From assembly GCF_009730915.1 (NCBI RefSeq), contig NC_052477.1, positions 5,358,611-5,422,610 of the forward strand: a stretch of 64,000 nucleotides of DNA, read 5' to 3'. A model generated the notes under the pieces. It saw only the letters and a list, made by a program, of their open reading frames with translations, ran no database searches and was not told the origin of the DNA. The position numbers were made by a program, and so were the translations under genes. Below are positions 32,786 through 46,640 of this stretch, in pieces; within the stretch, counting starts at the first letter, position 1; each line of letters opens with the position of its first letter. This DNA is from Dioscorea cayenensis subsp. rotundata. Taxonomy: Eukaryota > Streptophyta > Magnoliopsida > Dioscoreales > Dioscoreaceae.

Positions 32786-35700
32786 TTACTGCAATCCCAG
32801 ACGGCAAAGTGGGTTGTTCTTTATAACATCAAAGTCAACCTGCAGACCATGGCAATAAATTAGGCCGGCCTCAAGTAGTCATGCTTTGATTTTGGCATAA
32901 TATGAAATGTTACCTTGTGTCCGAAGAGATCTCGAATGTTGTCAATTCCGTAGAGAATCATAGTTGGCCTGGTTAACAGAAAAAAAGACAATTCTTTGGT
33001 ATAATTCATAAGTTACAACCCACAAAATACATGCAACAGCAGAGAATCATAAGTAAATTATAGCATTTCAACAAAAAAAAAAACTTAGACCAGTGATTAT
33101 TGATCACTTAGCTAGACAATGGCTTTAAGCAAAAAAAAAAATAACTTAACACATATATGAACCAGTTCGTAAGGAATTTCTTTTTTTTTTTAATAAGTTT
33201 GTAGCTTGAATTTGTCCACATACAGAGCAACTTAACTTATTTAATCAAAAATAATGATTTGCTTGAATTAACTTGAACACTGTGAAATAGTGTATATACC
33301 TTTCAAGGGAAAGACCCCATGCAATAACATTGACATCTTCTGGGAGACCCATCGGCAACAACATTTCAGGTCTAAACATGCCGGAGTTTCCAACCTCCAC
33401 CCATTTCTTTAAGCCATCATGATAACTGAATAAAATAAACCACAACTAGATGATGAGAATGGCATGCGAAATTAAAATCTAAGCCTAATTTCATATTGAT
33501 TAAGATTCATTACCTGAAAATTTCCATGCTAGGTTCAGTATATGGATTATAAGCAGGTTTGAACCGTAGTTTTGTCATCCCTGAAAGATAGATCCCTTAT
33601 TTGAGAAAGTAAATGGAATACACTACAGGAGGACAGAAAGCCAATGCAAGCATACAATGCAAACATAATGAAGCCGACCAGAACTCCGAGAAAATTACAT
33701 GATAAGAGAAGTTTGTAACCACCAAAACTGAGGACTATAAAGTCATACCAAGGCGGGAAAAGAAGTCCTCCAGGACTCCAAGCAAATCACCTAGGCTAAG
33801 TCCCCGATCACATATAAGACCTGAAATTAAAGAGGACGTTAAATAGCCAGGGAAAAACAACATAGTTTGTTCTAAATCAAGATTGCTCTTGCAATTTTCT
33901 GTAAATGAAATAATCAACATAGACAAGTAAACACCTTCAATCTGATGGAACTCAGCAAGATGAGTTCGGTCTACAGCTTCATTACGAAAAACCCGGTCGA
34001 TTGAGAAGTACCTCTTTGGAACAAAAGATTTCTGAACATACAACAAATAAACCACAACTCAAGAAAAAAGTATGTGTGTGGCATCCAGACTCAAAGAACA
34101 AAAGTGTCAAGCACTGGTGCCTTCCAAATAATATTGTTTTCATCTTTTTTTTTTTTTTAATACAACAAGGGTTTATCACATTTTGACTGTATTAATATAT
34201 TGGCCGAACATATTAGTACAGGAAGATGATTCAAAAGAGAATTTTTTAGAAATACTGTGCTTCTAAAGGATGAAACTTTTTGCATCTCAAAACAAATTGA
34301 AAAATGGGGCATTCTGACCATAAAAGAAATTTAAATCAAGAAAGAGTGGTGGTCAAGCAGTTTATTAAGAACTAATCATTTATTAAATAGGGAGACTTAC
34401 GAGAAAATATACATAGGGTCATAGTTTGTAACCATGATTTGAAGACATGTGGTTCCTATGACAAACTTTCCTTGGTTATCAATTAATCTTTCTATTGTCT
34501 CAAAGAAGAATTTCAATCAAAGAACCCTTTTTAGAATTGATATGTTATCTAAAGTCGAAGCATCTTCTCCCTGATAATCTAGTTCATCATTAGACCCAAC
34601 GGAAAGGTTTTAAATTATTCTATCCACTACCTACTATTATTTTTACACCCTTTTAAGCTTTCAATGAAGAAAAAGTAAAGTGCCAGTGACTTTAATGAGA
34701 AAAAAACAAGAGAATAACTGACCATCTTATTGTTCATCCTCAAAATTTAGAACTGTCTTGTTCTGTGATGCAAACACAATAATCCAAAATATTCTCATAA
34801 TTAATTAGTTGATCATATCCATCATGAAATATAATGCCATATTGTGACCATGAAAGAGATTCTAGAAGGAGCAAGAGAAAAGAAAAGATGAGAGGCGAGA
34901 GGATGGGGGAGGAAGGAGAGACATTAGAAAGAGAGGGGATGATGAGAGAAGGGAGAGAGATTGAAGAAGAGGACATTTTGTCCTTTTCAAACCTAAACTC
35001 CAGCCTTATTGATAAATCCACAAACATCGGTGAAACTAAGGAGTATATGCGCACTTACAAAATTTACATGGCTAGACATGCAATTTCATGTCTTTAGGGG
35101 GTATAATTTATTATTGACAAGGGAGGAATGGGGGCAGCACCTGTTGAGCAAGCTTGTAAAGCATTCTTGTAGAAACTGCAGTAGTGTGAGTTCGAAGTAG
35201 ATTTTTCTCAGCTTCCTCCCGTTTCCAATCATATTCATAACTGTGAAGAACAATACTTTTAATCAGTCTTGAAATTCATTTGCAATATTACTCAGACACC
35301 TTGCTGAAAACATTTTACCATGCAACAACCAGAAACTTTTTTTTTTTTTTGGCTATTGTCAAAGTCCTCTAAGTTTAGGACAAATAATGAGACAAGTCAT
35401 ATACTATGCTCAACAGATATTCAATATACAAACATTTTGAAAAGGCATGCCACAATATATACTCTTTGCATTTGCCATTGGGGGCTCTTTTGGACATTAG
35501 AACTTCAGATATGTATCAAAGGTCTGCTATAACTGCTTGCTATTGTGAATATTTAAAATATTATTTCACATACCCTTTGGATCCGTAACCACCAGATTGA
35601 TGAACTTGCTTTACCCTCTCCAGATAATCTTCTGGAAGTTGTTTTGTGGTAGAAGGAACTATAAATGCAGCCAGAAACATTAGCATTAGCATCAAAGAAA

Positions 35701-36964
35701 TACACGGACAGTGAAAATGAGAGCATGATAAGTGAAATAAACCTTTGAGAAAGAATGTGTCATGCGAATCACGGGCAGGATGTTGTTGTGGCTGGAACAA
35801 GGCATCAAAATTCCAAAAGCTACAGAGACACATAGGCACAGAAAAATGTAGAAAGTACTTAAATGTGAATTCTAACAACTAATTTTTTTCTAATTAGATT
35901 AACTGAGCAGAGAGTACAGTGATTTACATTACTTACAAATTAAAGTGTGAACATGTCCTGTTGAAGTCCCACAAAACTAAAACTAAACTTTATCATTCAT
36001 CCACATGTTTCACACATACTCAATCCTAATGTGTCAGGTATCTCAAGGGGTCGACCTACAGTTTTCTTCAAAGATCCGCTTTTGACCTAAAGGTATTTAC
36101 TATTCACTATTCAAAATAAGATGCCAACAGCAACAAGCTGACAAACAAAATAATAGATAGGACTTGGAAGGCAAGCGATAGTTTGTCCTTCCCCCGGCGG
36201 CCGCCCGCCACCAACAAAGTGAGAAGAAGCACAAAGCAGGAAAAATTCAAAACAGGTAAAAGTAGGGAATCTTAGTTATAACATTAGATGACAGCTCGAA
36301 CATGCCAATAGACAAATTTCCTAAGAAATATCTGACAGATAATTAACCACCAAAAACTGCTAGGAAAAGAGAATTTTGGATGTTTATGTTCAGTATTAAG
36401 AAGTTGTACAACAGGTCATAATATGGACAAGTCTCCTCCCACTGGCTCACTAAGAACTATGTTAAAGGATCCAATGCAACATTTGACTTACAATGCAGTA
36501 CTTCACACACAAGTCTCGATGCACTTACCCACTTATCAACTCAACTCATGTACCAAAAGTATTTCCACATATTATCCCATTGCAAGAACAAATGCAATAT
36601 ATATGAGTGCATAAATTATTGCCCCCTAAGCTAGTTACATCCCACAGAACAGGTTTTCATTTAATTCAGAATATTAAAACTAAGAACCACAGAAACCAGT
36701 AAACAAATAAGTTGAAAAGCATAGAGAAAAAGGAAGTAAAACCTGCTTTCAACATAATTGTTTGTTGGCATCTCCTCAAAACTGCAACAAGAGAATGATC
36801 TTAGTATTAGTATTGAACTTCTATTTGCAAAAGAAATTGACTTGAAGGTTATTCATCTGGATTACCCCATCTGAAGGAAGATATTTTGGATTTCCTCTTT
36901 CACCTGGCCACAATAAGTTTTATAACATTAATGAAGCAAAAAGATGCAAATAATAACAGTAACA

Positions 36965-37000
<36 letters not shown>

Positions 37001-40000
37001 GTAATAATAAACAGACGTTCAGGTGGTGACTAATATGATCAAAAAGCTTGCTGGGCAGGTAAAGAATAAAAGTAACATACTAGAGACATCCAACGAAAAA
37101 CACAAATGGGGATATTGTATAATAAGAATAATATTGGCTTAAAAATCCTTTCCCTCTAAAGCAGCTCATTATAACAAATAGGACACTTCATGTTGATGAG
37201 AAATCATTTCACTCATTATTCAAGATCCTTACATTAGCTACTATATTCCCACATAAAACACACATGGCAGGCGGACCATTTCCACCTCGATTATCATCTT
37301 CATCAACAAAATTACATGAATCATCAGCACAACAATCAAAGTAAGATTCTTCTCCTGATTACTCTGTAAGTATGTGGCATGTCACTTAGTTAATGATGCA
37401 TGCACACAAAACCCATAGTGCAAGAAGAATGACACCAACAAACAAATGAAAATGCAGCGAAAATCATTATGTTCCAGACAATACATCCATAACAACTATA
37501 ACATATATGGACAAAACCACAATACAGTTCTGAGTTAGGTAAATGTTTGTCAAATAATGAAGACAGTTTCAACTCTTCAATGCTGTGTATCGCCATCCCA
37601 TTCTAAAACTTTGGAGTTCAGAGAAACCTAAACAATGCGATCTAGAAAAAAATAATCTCTGGTAGTGCAAGTACCAGAGGGAAAGTGATGCATATGCATA
37701 CATAGAACTAACTCAGAAAAAGAGGAAGTGTTAAATTTAGGAAGGGGTTTATCATACCTCCAGCAAAGGTTGAACATAACCAATTTGGATTGGCTGAACT
37801 TGAGCACTCAGATTATACTCTTTAAATTTTAACTGTTTCCAATCACCTCTAAAAATAAAATATCAATCAAAGATACATCAGTACAGAATCCACTGAAGAT
37901 GATTAAAAGTACTAAACTTAATGATGCAAGCTATATGAATTACATCTAATTTATGCTAATATGTATGCATATACATGCCTATGGATGAGATAAGATGCAC
38001 ATGTAATGATGTAAACAACATATAGCCACAGGGAGTTGGTTAAGAAGCAAATGCGGCAACTGCAGTAATGACTGCTGATAAGGAAATTGGTTCAAAAGTT
38101 TATCTCGCACAAATAATCAACCTCAAAACTGCAGAAGCCTCCAATAACCCCTAGTTTGCAAATATTAGTTGGCAAACATGAGACCAGGACATTAAGCTTC
38201 AAGCTTTCATATCTAATTATGTTGCAAAACCAAAATTAATAGCATGAGGGAAATGTGCTCCTCATCATGGACCTTTTTGCAAACTACAAATGCCAATGCT
38301 AGAATTAATTATAGCCTGGTTCACACAAAAAATTCTTAAAGTAAGATAATCATTTGTGATCTTAATGCTTATCTACATTAACCTAATTAATTCCATAACT
38401 CAATAAAACGAGATGTAAATCTGACAATGACATCACAGGGAAAAGCAAAGAATTTGCTGGTGCAAATAATCATATCAGCTGGTCTTCAGCATTTACGACG
38501 TGAAATCCTCATGGAGTTTTAGAGAAAGGTAGCAACTGCTGCAAAGTGTGCCTATGAGGATATGAAGATGTAAAATGAACATAAAAGGGACAAGTAAATG
38601 ATGAATTCAAGCAGCCCTGTCAGCACTTTTACAACCCAAAGATGTGTATATTAGTATGTATAGCACTTTCTTTTCTTAATTTAGTGAGGGTAAAAGCCAA
38701 GATTTTTAATTATTGTCAGTTGGGTTATTAAAATGAGCTATTACATGACTTCAGTTCAATGTGTGCATTCCAAACCATAAAAATAAATAAATAAATAAGT
38801 CATGGAACAAATTTTAGTCTGAGAGAAACTGTAAAATTAATTGCTAAAAGTACAGAACCAACACAATGGTAAGATGATGGAAAAAGTCATGAATACCTCC
38901 ACATCTCATCAAATTTAATGGAACTTGCATAAATGGGAGTGAATGATTAACTGAACTACCTTTGTATATGCTCTCGCGTTAAATCAGTTGCAGTTTTTTC
39001 TCTAACAAGTACATACTCGGGACCTTTTCTTATTGAGTAACCCCTCCAAGTCCTGTGTGATGAAAATGAAAGAAAAAAAACAAATTATAGCTGTTTTTCA
39101 GACTATGGAAAACATTTGAAGAAAGAAAACACACACTAAGGGATTAAATATATATATATTATAAAAGGTCTATCTATCTATACGACCTATAAGTACACTG
39201 ACAAACATGAATCAGTTGGAAAACCAAGAAAATAAATAAATAAACATAAAGGATAATAAACGCATTACTGTAGAATAACAAGCTTTCTCCTTTTCAGAGC
39301 ATCAACATCCTTCTCATCAACAGCCTGGCATAACAAAAAACATTAGCGCTGCAGAAAACAGGTCAATAACTATTGACATAATATAAAGGATGCTAAATTG
39401 CCAGATAACATTTCATTATATCTTCCAGAATCCAGTAAGATTATTAAAAGTAAATACTAAAAACATTAGTTCTTATAGCACAATTATACCGATCCGAATA
39501 TTAATGGCCAAAGATTTTAGTTTTGTAACTAGAAAATATAATTAGCATATGCAAAACAATACCCACTAGATTCACTACTAAAACAAATTGAACTTGGAAA
39601 TAAGTCAAAATGAAGAATAGCAAAGTGATTATCAAGAATGAAAGGGACCTCGCCAGCTTCAATTTTTTGGAGCAAATCTTTGACCTTATCTTCCACACCA
39701 TTAATCTGTATAAAGAGGAAATCAATCCAAAGAGCCAAATATATATATATAGATATAAAAGGAATAAAAAAAGAATAAGATCAGCAAACTAGCATGCTCA
39801 AGTAATTTTCATAGAAAAGCTATCTATTATATACATTGCTTGGAACCGTTTATGATAATTCACATTGAATATAAGTATATAACCACTACATTCACCAGCA
39901 AAAGAAAGATGACTATAAGAGCACTGAAGCCAAACACAAATTATAATATAATAGGATGGCAGTGCTCCGCAAAGCATGATCGCAATTTCGCATCATTGAA

Positions 40001-40626
40001 AAATACCTTTCGAGAAACATATACAATGGTTTCCGGCTTCGTACTCCCAGGGACTTCCCTCTTCTCCTTCCTCATGGTAACCCATTTGTTCACAATTGCC
40101 GCAGATGGCCCCACCTTATACACAGTTGGATCTAATTTTTTCTAAACAACTCCTCAAAAATTAGTGACAACCCATCCAAATCCAGTCTCCCATTTATCAA
40201 AAGAAGCAAAATTTAAAACTTTAAATCAGCAAGCAAATCTCTCACAAACCTCGAGGTCCTTCATGAGGATTTCACCCTCAGAGGGCAAAGCCCGAAAGAA
40301 TTGCACCTCAGGCGATCCAGAATCAACATAAGACTTGCCCTCATCCGTGAGCGCCCACCTTTCCTCCTTGATCTCCTACAAAATTGAAAACTCAACAATC
40401 CATTAGGGTTCAAGGGAAGCAAATGGCAGAGAAAAGGATTTCCAGGAGGTCAAAAAAGGGATACATTGGCTTCTATGGTTCTGGAGCCGCAGAGGCTCTT
40501 GATGACGTTCTCCACAACGCCATGATCGAAGCCGGAGGAGGCGGCGAACTTCTGCGAATCAGGAATCTCATCATGGCTCTGGAGGTGTTCGAGAATGGTG
40601 TTCTCCGCCGCCTTCGCCGGATCCAT
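32786..40626 (-). CDS. Phenylalanyl-tRNA synthetase alpha subunit, cytosolic
   Basis: Class II synthetase subunit that charges tRNA-Phe in an alpha2-beta2 enzyme. Exons: 40465-40626, 40250-40375, 40007-40141, 39649-39705, 39269-39324, 38960-39052, 37758-37848, 36866-36903, 36743-36781, 35743-35819, 35574-35658, 35141-35240, 33935-34031, 33749-33820, 33514-33580, 33300-33425, 32914-32968, 32786-32839. All have GT-AG borders and phases match; total 1530 nt, 509 aa. Protein starts [20 protein letters not shown]; an N-terminal winged-helix region is followed by the catalytic core: [16 protein letters not shown], motif 2 [19 protein letters not shown], the Phe-pocket region [17 protein letters not shown] and motif 3 [15 protein letters not shown]. 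It ends NPLCRLGLQ. Intact and probably essential. A 6-kb transposon lies just upstream of the ATG. Confidence 0.97.
36966..37010. repeat. (AAT)n microsatellite in a PheRS alpha intron
   Basis: About 15 AAT units, one interrupted by G near the right end (AATAGTAATAAT). It lies in the intron between exons 7 and 8 of the PheRS alpha gene. Confidence 0.95.
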
Positions 40627-41536
40627 GGCAGTGGTCAGAGGCCGTGGTCTCCGGTTGGGAAGGGCGATAGCCTAAACCCTTGCGTAGTGATGTACTTAAA
40701 GGAAAACTAGTGATGTACTTAGGGCTGTTTGGTTACAAGTGAGATAACATGTAAATAAAATTACAGTGTAAGTGAAAATCCTGCATGTGTTTGTTTTGCC
40801 GGATATAAAACTACATGTAATTGTAATTAGTAAAAATTTCAAAATCTGGTGTTTGTTTAGTTGGATTTGAGAATTTTAAAGTAGTTAAAAATACAGTATA
40901 GATAAATTTGGTTAGTTTTGAAACTACGTGAGACTTTCTAATAAAAATATATATAAATAAAAATAAAAATAAAATCATGATATTATTTTATCTTAATAAT
41001 AAATGGTTACTATTATATTTTTATCAATATAAAAAATTATAAATATAAAAAGTTATAAATAGTGTAATATATTTTTTATAATTATAAAAAATAACAATAA
41101 TTTGTAATGAAAACAAAATTTTATATTAAATTAAGTAATTATATGCATAATTATTTTGGTTACTATTAATAACAATTAATTGTGTATTTATAATTAATTA
41201 AATTTAATAATGATCTAAGGTGGAGTACCCTTAGCAAGAGTGTTTATATCCTACAAATACATCCTTCCAAACAAACACAAAATTTTGAAATCCAGCATTT
41301 TCAATTACAGTCAACCAAACACCAAATTTGACTCATCTGTATTTTCAAATCCAGAATTTACAATTACACCATAATTAGAAATCTACTATATTTTTAACTA
41401 CATCTAACCAAACGCTACCTTACATCATTTCAGTTTGGTTTGCTGTAATTGGAAATGGTGCATTTACTTCTTTTTTTTTTGGTACTATGTAAGTTAAAGA
41501 TATAGTTACCATTTAAGTGAAGGGGTGAGATTACCC

Positions 41537-41568
<32 letters not shown>

Positions 41569-41764
41569 TAATTAATATTTTTCATAAAAATAATTTAAAC
41601 CTAAATGATTAATTTCATTAAATTTATTTTTGAAACTAATTAGTTGATTTAATAAATTGGTGATTACATTTAAACAATACATAAATTATTTATTATTCAT
41701 TATTAATTAATTAATACTTTATATATATAAAATAACTAATTAATTTTATTTTGATTGTTGATCC

Positions 41765-42145
41765 AAAATACGACATTCAACATTCATAGTTTAAATATAA
41801 CATAACAATTGTCCATCCAACAACAACAAAAAAAAATTAAAAATATGACATTCAACATTTATAATGCACATCAACATAATGATACACAAAAATATAAACA
41901 TGAAGCCTTGTTCATCCAAAATACGACATTGAACATTTATAATACACATCAATATAATGATACACAAAAATACAAACATGAAGCCTTGTTCATCCCAAAT
42001 ACGACATTCAACATTCATAATACACATTTTAATAATCATACACAAAAATACAAACATGAAGCCTTGTTCATCCAAAATACGACATTCAACATTCATAGTT
42101 CAAATATAACATGACAATTGTCCATCCAACAACAAAAACAAAAAA
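41765..42145. repeat. Minisatellite of ~78-bp units inside Harbinger element 2
   Basis: The phrase ACGACATTCAACATTCATAA and its variants starts at about 41844, 41922, 42001 and 42078. Each is followed by a block with ATAATGATACACAAAAATA and AAACATGAAGCCTTGTTCAT. The block AACAATTGTCCATCCAACAA flanks it at both ends (41804 and 42112). Because the unit length is close to a multiple of 3, several frames stay open on both strands. These are not genes. Confidence 0.9.
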
Positions 42146-42562
42146 AAAAAATAAACAAATAACAAAGACATCATCCCATAATACTTGTCCAATTAAAACA
42201 AAACATAACATTGTCCAAAGTCATCATCCCAAGTTAAGATAAAATAACATGATATGGTGTTATAACAACTCATGCTCGACGACCACCCCTTAATTGATCA
42301 ATAAAATCATCCATTCAAAGGCAACGAAGTGAATGAGTTTTGTTCATAAACCCATTTGCTAAAGGAAGATTTTGAAGCAAATAGTCATATGTCCGTCCAA
42401 GATCATATTCGGTGTAGTGCTCACTTAAAATCATAATCTCATCAAGCAATTGCTTACTAATAAATTGACTCGTCTCCCTCTAATGCATTTGCAATTCTTC
42501 CTAATTGATGCTCAACATTTTGCATGATTTCTTCATCCGCTTTAGCACTTTTTTCTCGTTTT

Positions 42563-43270
42563 TTACCATTTTTTGGCTTTGGAGGTGAAGCTCGTCAGTG
42601 TGTCATTTGTAGGAGGTTGAGTTTGTCCAATGTCATCAAAATCATCGAAGCCTTGACTTTGGTCATCAAGATTGATTATTGACATTTGTAGTGGTGGTTC
42701 CATTTGTGTGCCTAGGCTTCTAGAACTTTGAGCACCTGTTCTCGCAAAAGATCCCGTTGCTTGATCATTTCCACATACAATTGTCATCTCATCATAGTCC
42801 TGAATTGGCTTATTAATATAAATCTCTTCCCCGGGGTGGGTCTACAAAGATAAATATGCATTCTCTAATTAAAGTCAATGCACAAATATTGAAAATATAT
42901 TATAAAAACTCTAAGTCACTACTTACTTGTATATATATATTTGGTATTCCTCCTCTCCCATGATTATTTTTATCTCCACATCATCCCATGATACACCACT
43001 TAAATTCTTGATTTTCTTTATTATTAGCCATATTTTTCTTACATACCTAAGCCAATTGAAAACATGTATGGCACTTACGGCTAAATTGAAGCTTTCACCC
43101 ACAGCCCTAGCAACAGCATTTATAGCGACACTTTTAAATCCCTTGTCAAATTTAAGGCCAAAATTTGCTTGTTCAACCAAAGATGCCAACATGAAAGATG
43201 TCATGATAGCTGTCCATCGGAAATTAGTTGATGTTTTTCTTCCAACAGAGTCATGGCTTTCTTGTGTTAA
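42563..43270 (-). CDS. PIF/Harbinger Myb/SANT-like accessory protein
   Basis: Two exons on the minus strand. Exon 1 (about 43270-42920) has SHDSVGRKTSTNFRWTAIM, SLVEQANFGLKFDKGFKSVA, SAIHVFNWLRYVRKIWLIIK and KIKNLSGVSWDDVEIKIIMG, a plant Myb_DNA-bind_3-type domain. Exon 2 (about 42841-42563) reads HPGEEIYINKPIQDYDEMTI, VCGNDQATGSFARTGAQSS, then an acidic tail (DDQSQGFDDFDDIGQTQPP) ending in a basic KAKKW. In the family this second protein helps the transposase bind and enter the nucleus. It appears open across both exons. The exact start codon is uncertain. Confidence 0.75.
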
Positions 43271-43531
43271 GTCTTAAGACTCCATCTGTATCACATAATT
43301 AGCATTGAAGTAATTATTTCAAAATTGAGCTTATTCAATAGTGGGCAAGGTATAACAAACTCATTTCAAAATGTAAGGAGACATTGAATAAGATCACAAA
43401 CGAAAACAACACATAAACAAGTTTCACCACATGATTTGTTTTGTATAATTAAACAACAAAATTTGGAAAACATATAGCATTCCATAAGCCCACAATTTTT
43501 TTTTTGCCTAAAAAAACACAGGAAGTTAGAT

Positions 43532-44650
43532 TTATCTATTAATCCACATATCATTCATAATTGTTTCTCGTATTGCACACCATTCCCTTGTTTCTTCACG
43601 AGCTTGGGCTTGCGTTCTCACCTCGCGTACATTTGTGTTTGGTTCCCAATCTTCAATATTTGGTACATATATATCATTACCTCTTTGTAAAATGTAATTA
43701 TGAAGTATGCAACACGCAATGACAATATCCACTTGTGTTTGAAATGGAAAAAATGGTCTAGATGTTAGAATTTTGAACCGATTTTTTAAAACACCAAAGG
43801 CTCGTTCCACTGAAGTGCGCAAAGAGGAATGCCTATAATTAAACAACTCCTTGCTATTTGATGGAGTTCGTGCACTAAACTCCTTGAGATGGTATCGGAC
43901 ACCACGAAATGATGATATAAAACCGGGTCGGGTGGAGTATCCGGCATCTACTAGGTAGTATTTGCCTATGACAAAATAGCCACAATCTATTAATTACACA
44001 ATTGTATTAGATTAACTATGTTAATTTTGAAATAATTTTATGATACCTTCCGGCACTACAAGCTCATCTTCTCTTTCCAAAGCATTCCAAAGGACAAGTG
44101 CATCATGTGCTGAACCTTCCCAACCGGCTAGTACATATGTAATTCAAAATTAATTGCAGCTAATACATTTTGACTAGGGTAAGGCTTTCTTCCACGGAAA
44201 CGAGCTACAATATCGTGTGGAACAAATGCATGAATATGTGTATCATCAAGTGCTCCAATGCAATCCTATTAATTAATGAAAAATTATTGACACCTTGCAT
44301 CTATTAGTTAAAAAATTATTTAGAGTTAAATCTATATTTCTTACCTTAAAGTATGGCATAAACCTTGGATCTTGAGTGATGATTGGACCTGTGGCTATAT
44401 TAGGTGGTTGGATTAATTCACCCCGAAGTTCTCCAATAGCATACAAGACATGATTGAAATATCGACTAACCGTTTCTCCCGATTTTAGAAAATTAACGCC
44501 AATGACCCTATTTCTCACATTATGACCAACTATGTGAAGAAACATAGCCACTTGCTCTTCCACACTTACATGTAAAGTATTGTATAGCAATACTTTCGCT
44601 TTTAAAAGATCACACAATCTAAAAAATGATGCTCTTTTCATTCTCAACAT
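43532..44650 (-). pseudogene. PIF/Harbinger transposase (DDE_Tnp_4), one frameshift
   Basis: Minus strand. 44650-44290 has HVSVEEQVAMFLHIVGHNVR, KSGETVSRYFNHVLYAIGEL. After an intron comes DCIGALDDTHIHAFVPHDIV then RFRGRKPYPSQNVLAAINFE. A one-base frame loss near 44140 interrupts LHMYVLAGWEGSAHDALVL and LWNALEREDELVVPEG. The next exon gives YYLVDAGYSTRPGFISSFRG, VRYHLKEFSA, and 43846-43532 SLRTSVERAFGVLKNRFKIL, IACCILHNYIL. All three catalytic acids (D in DDTHI, D in LVDAGY, E in VERAFG) are kept. One frameshift is therefore the only clear defect. Confidence 0.88.
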
Positions 44651-45459
44651 AGATATACTAGCCTCATCGGAGCTATTTATTATTCTTGAAATATAATTTG
44701 CTCATTGTGCATCTCTATTGTAATAAGGCTCCCATGGCAAACTAAGGTTTCTTCGCCTAAACCACATTAACGCAAAGATGGTGGCAAATAAAGTGGAAGA
44801 AATTGCGGCATATTCATCTTCAGACATTGACTCCATCTATAAGTCATATTGCAATAGTCATTAAGTAAGATAATTAAAATAATTAAAATAATTACCAAAA
44901 AAATATAAGTATCACCATGCAAAGAAAGAATCAACATGTCCAAGTATGACAAATCTTGATGAAAGAATAGTGGAATTCTATTGAACCTTTTTGCAAATTT
45001 CATTGGAATAATAGTCTTGATCCTAGCAATAAACAGGTATCGTAATTGGCAATACCAAAAAAAAATAAAGAAAATAATACAACATCATTTATGGTTAGCA
45101 AATAATTCCCACTAGTAAAATGCATAATAAAATGAAGTGTTTTTTTTTGTGGGTTTCGGGGTGGGTGGTAAAATGCATAATAATCTTATGCTTTTATTTT
45201 TTAGGATGCACAAAATGCCATAAATGCCATAAATGAGCAGACAGGTATGTTGCATAACCCACCATACCTTTGCATTTGTTTAATGGCTTTTTAATTATTG
45301 TTTCTATGACCGAATTTGATGACAATATTGCTAAATAATTTAACACAATAATTTGTTTTTACATTATTATGCTTTTCATATATAAAGTAATGGACTATCC
45401 CTCTAGTTCATACATGTACATATGCTAGAATGACTGTATATACATACAAAAATTTCATC

Positions 45460-45501
<42 letters not shown>

Positions 45502-46589
45502 TCATATATAAGTTACAAAGGAAATGAGAAAAACATATAATTAAGAGAATAATTTTCTCTCCAAGTTCTCACCTAATTTCAACAACACTCTTCACGAAAA
45601 TGCCAAAAATTTCAAAGATCTTCTTAGCTATCAAGAACCACAAAATAAGTTTTAAGTCACTAATTAACATTTTAAAGATCATGGTTAATTAAACAACAAT
45701 AATATATATGCTTCCAATCATAAGTACACATGATCATATTTTCTAAGCTAAATCTAACAACAAAAAATACATGTAAATGCAAGCTATTAATCAGTTGATA
45801 AGCACACTCCCTAGTTGCAAATGGAGACAAGATTACACAGTCAGCCACATAAACAATGAGCAAGCTTGATTAGTATTAAGTCTAATAGGCCAAAGTTGAG
45901 TGAATAGACATGCTCCAATGAAAAAAAAAAGATTCAATGATTTATATATGTGCAAATGAGTGTGTGTGTGTGTGTGTGTGAGTCTGAGTGAGAGAGTGCT
46001 TGGTAATAGCAAAGAGGTGAGAAACACGTTGGTTTCACGTTCATGTTTTCACAGTCAAAATGTCCCAGGTTTCACGTTCATGTTTTCACAATCAAAACAT
46101 CACAAAAAAAAAAAGAAAAAGAAAAAGAATCGCAATCACATAAATGAGACCAAAATGAAAACAGTGAGGATCGAAGGTCTGGAAACTATGGTACCGGATC
46201 TATTCCAACCAAGATTGAGGCCAGATCCAAAGGGCAAGGGAGGAGAAGTACCTTGTCGTCGTTGGCGGTGGATCCCAACCTGATCAAAGAGCAAGAAGAG
46301 AAACACGATGTCATGGGGTTTGAACAGTTTTGGAGAACCAAATTTTCAAGCCTCTTCGGTTCTGCGATGTTGTAGATCCAAATTGGCCTGAATTCTTAAA
46401 AAAAATTAAGAATGAAGAAAAAAGGAAGATGCAAGATATGAGAAGAAGGCAGAAATGGATTGCGGTGTTACCAGAGAAAGAGACGGAACTAGAGCGCAAG
46501 GCTGCCGGAGCGGTGAGGATCAGTGGGGCTAGTCAAGCAAGAGAGGAAAGTTGTTTTGTTAAAATGAAGGTGACTTTAACCAAGTTATT

Positions 46590-46640
46590 TTGCAGGATTT
46601 CAACTTACAGCAAAAGTTGCTGTAAGTTGAAATCCTGCAA
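46590..46640. repeat. Perfect 24-bp hairpin near the right end of Harbinger element 2
   Basis: TTGCAGGATTTCAACTTACA plus GCAA (46590-46613), loop AAG (46614-46616), then the exact reverse complement (46617-46640). It is about 130 bp inside the terminus, next to the TTTTACATGTAA repeats. The left subterminal region has a related AAAATCCTGCATG near 40777. Confidence 0.9.

Noticed and set aside
40384..40710. Plus-strand 108-codon frame
   Set aside because: Antisense to exons 1-2 of the PheRS alpha gene.
41791..42114. 101-codon open frames on both strands
   Set aside because: Product of the ~78-bp minisatellite, whose period keeps frames open.
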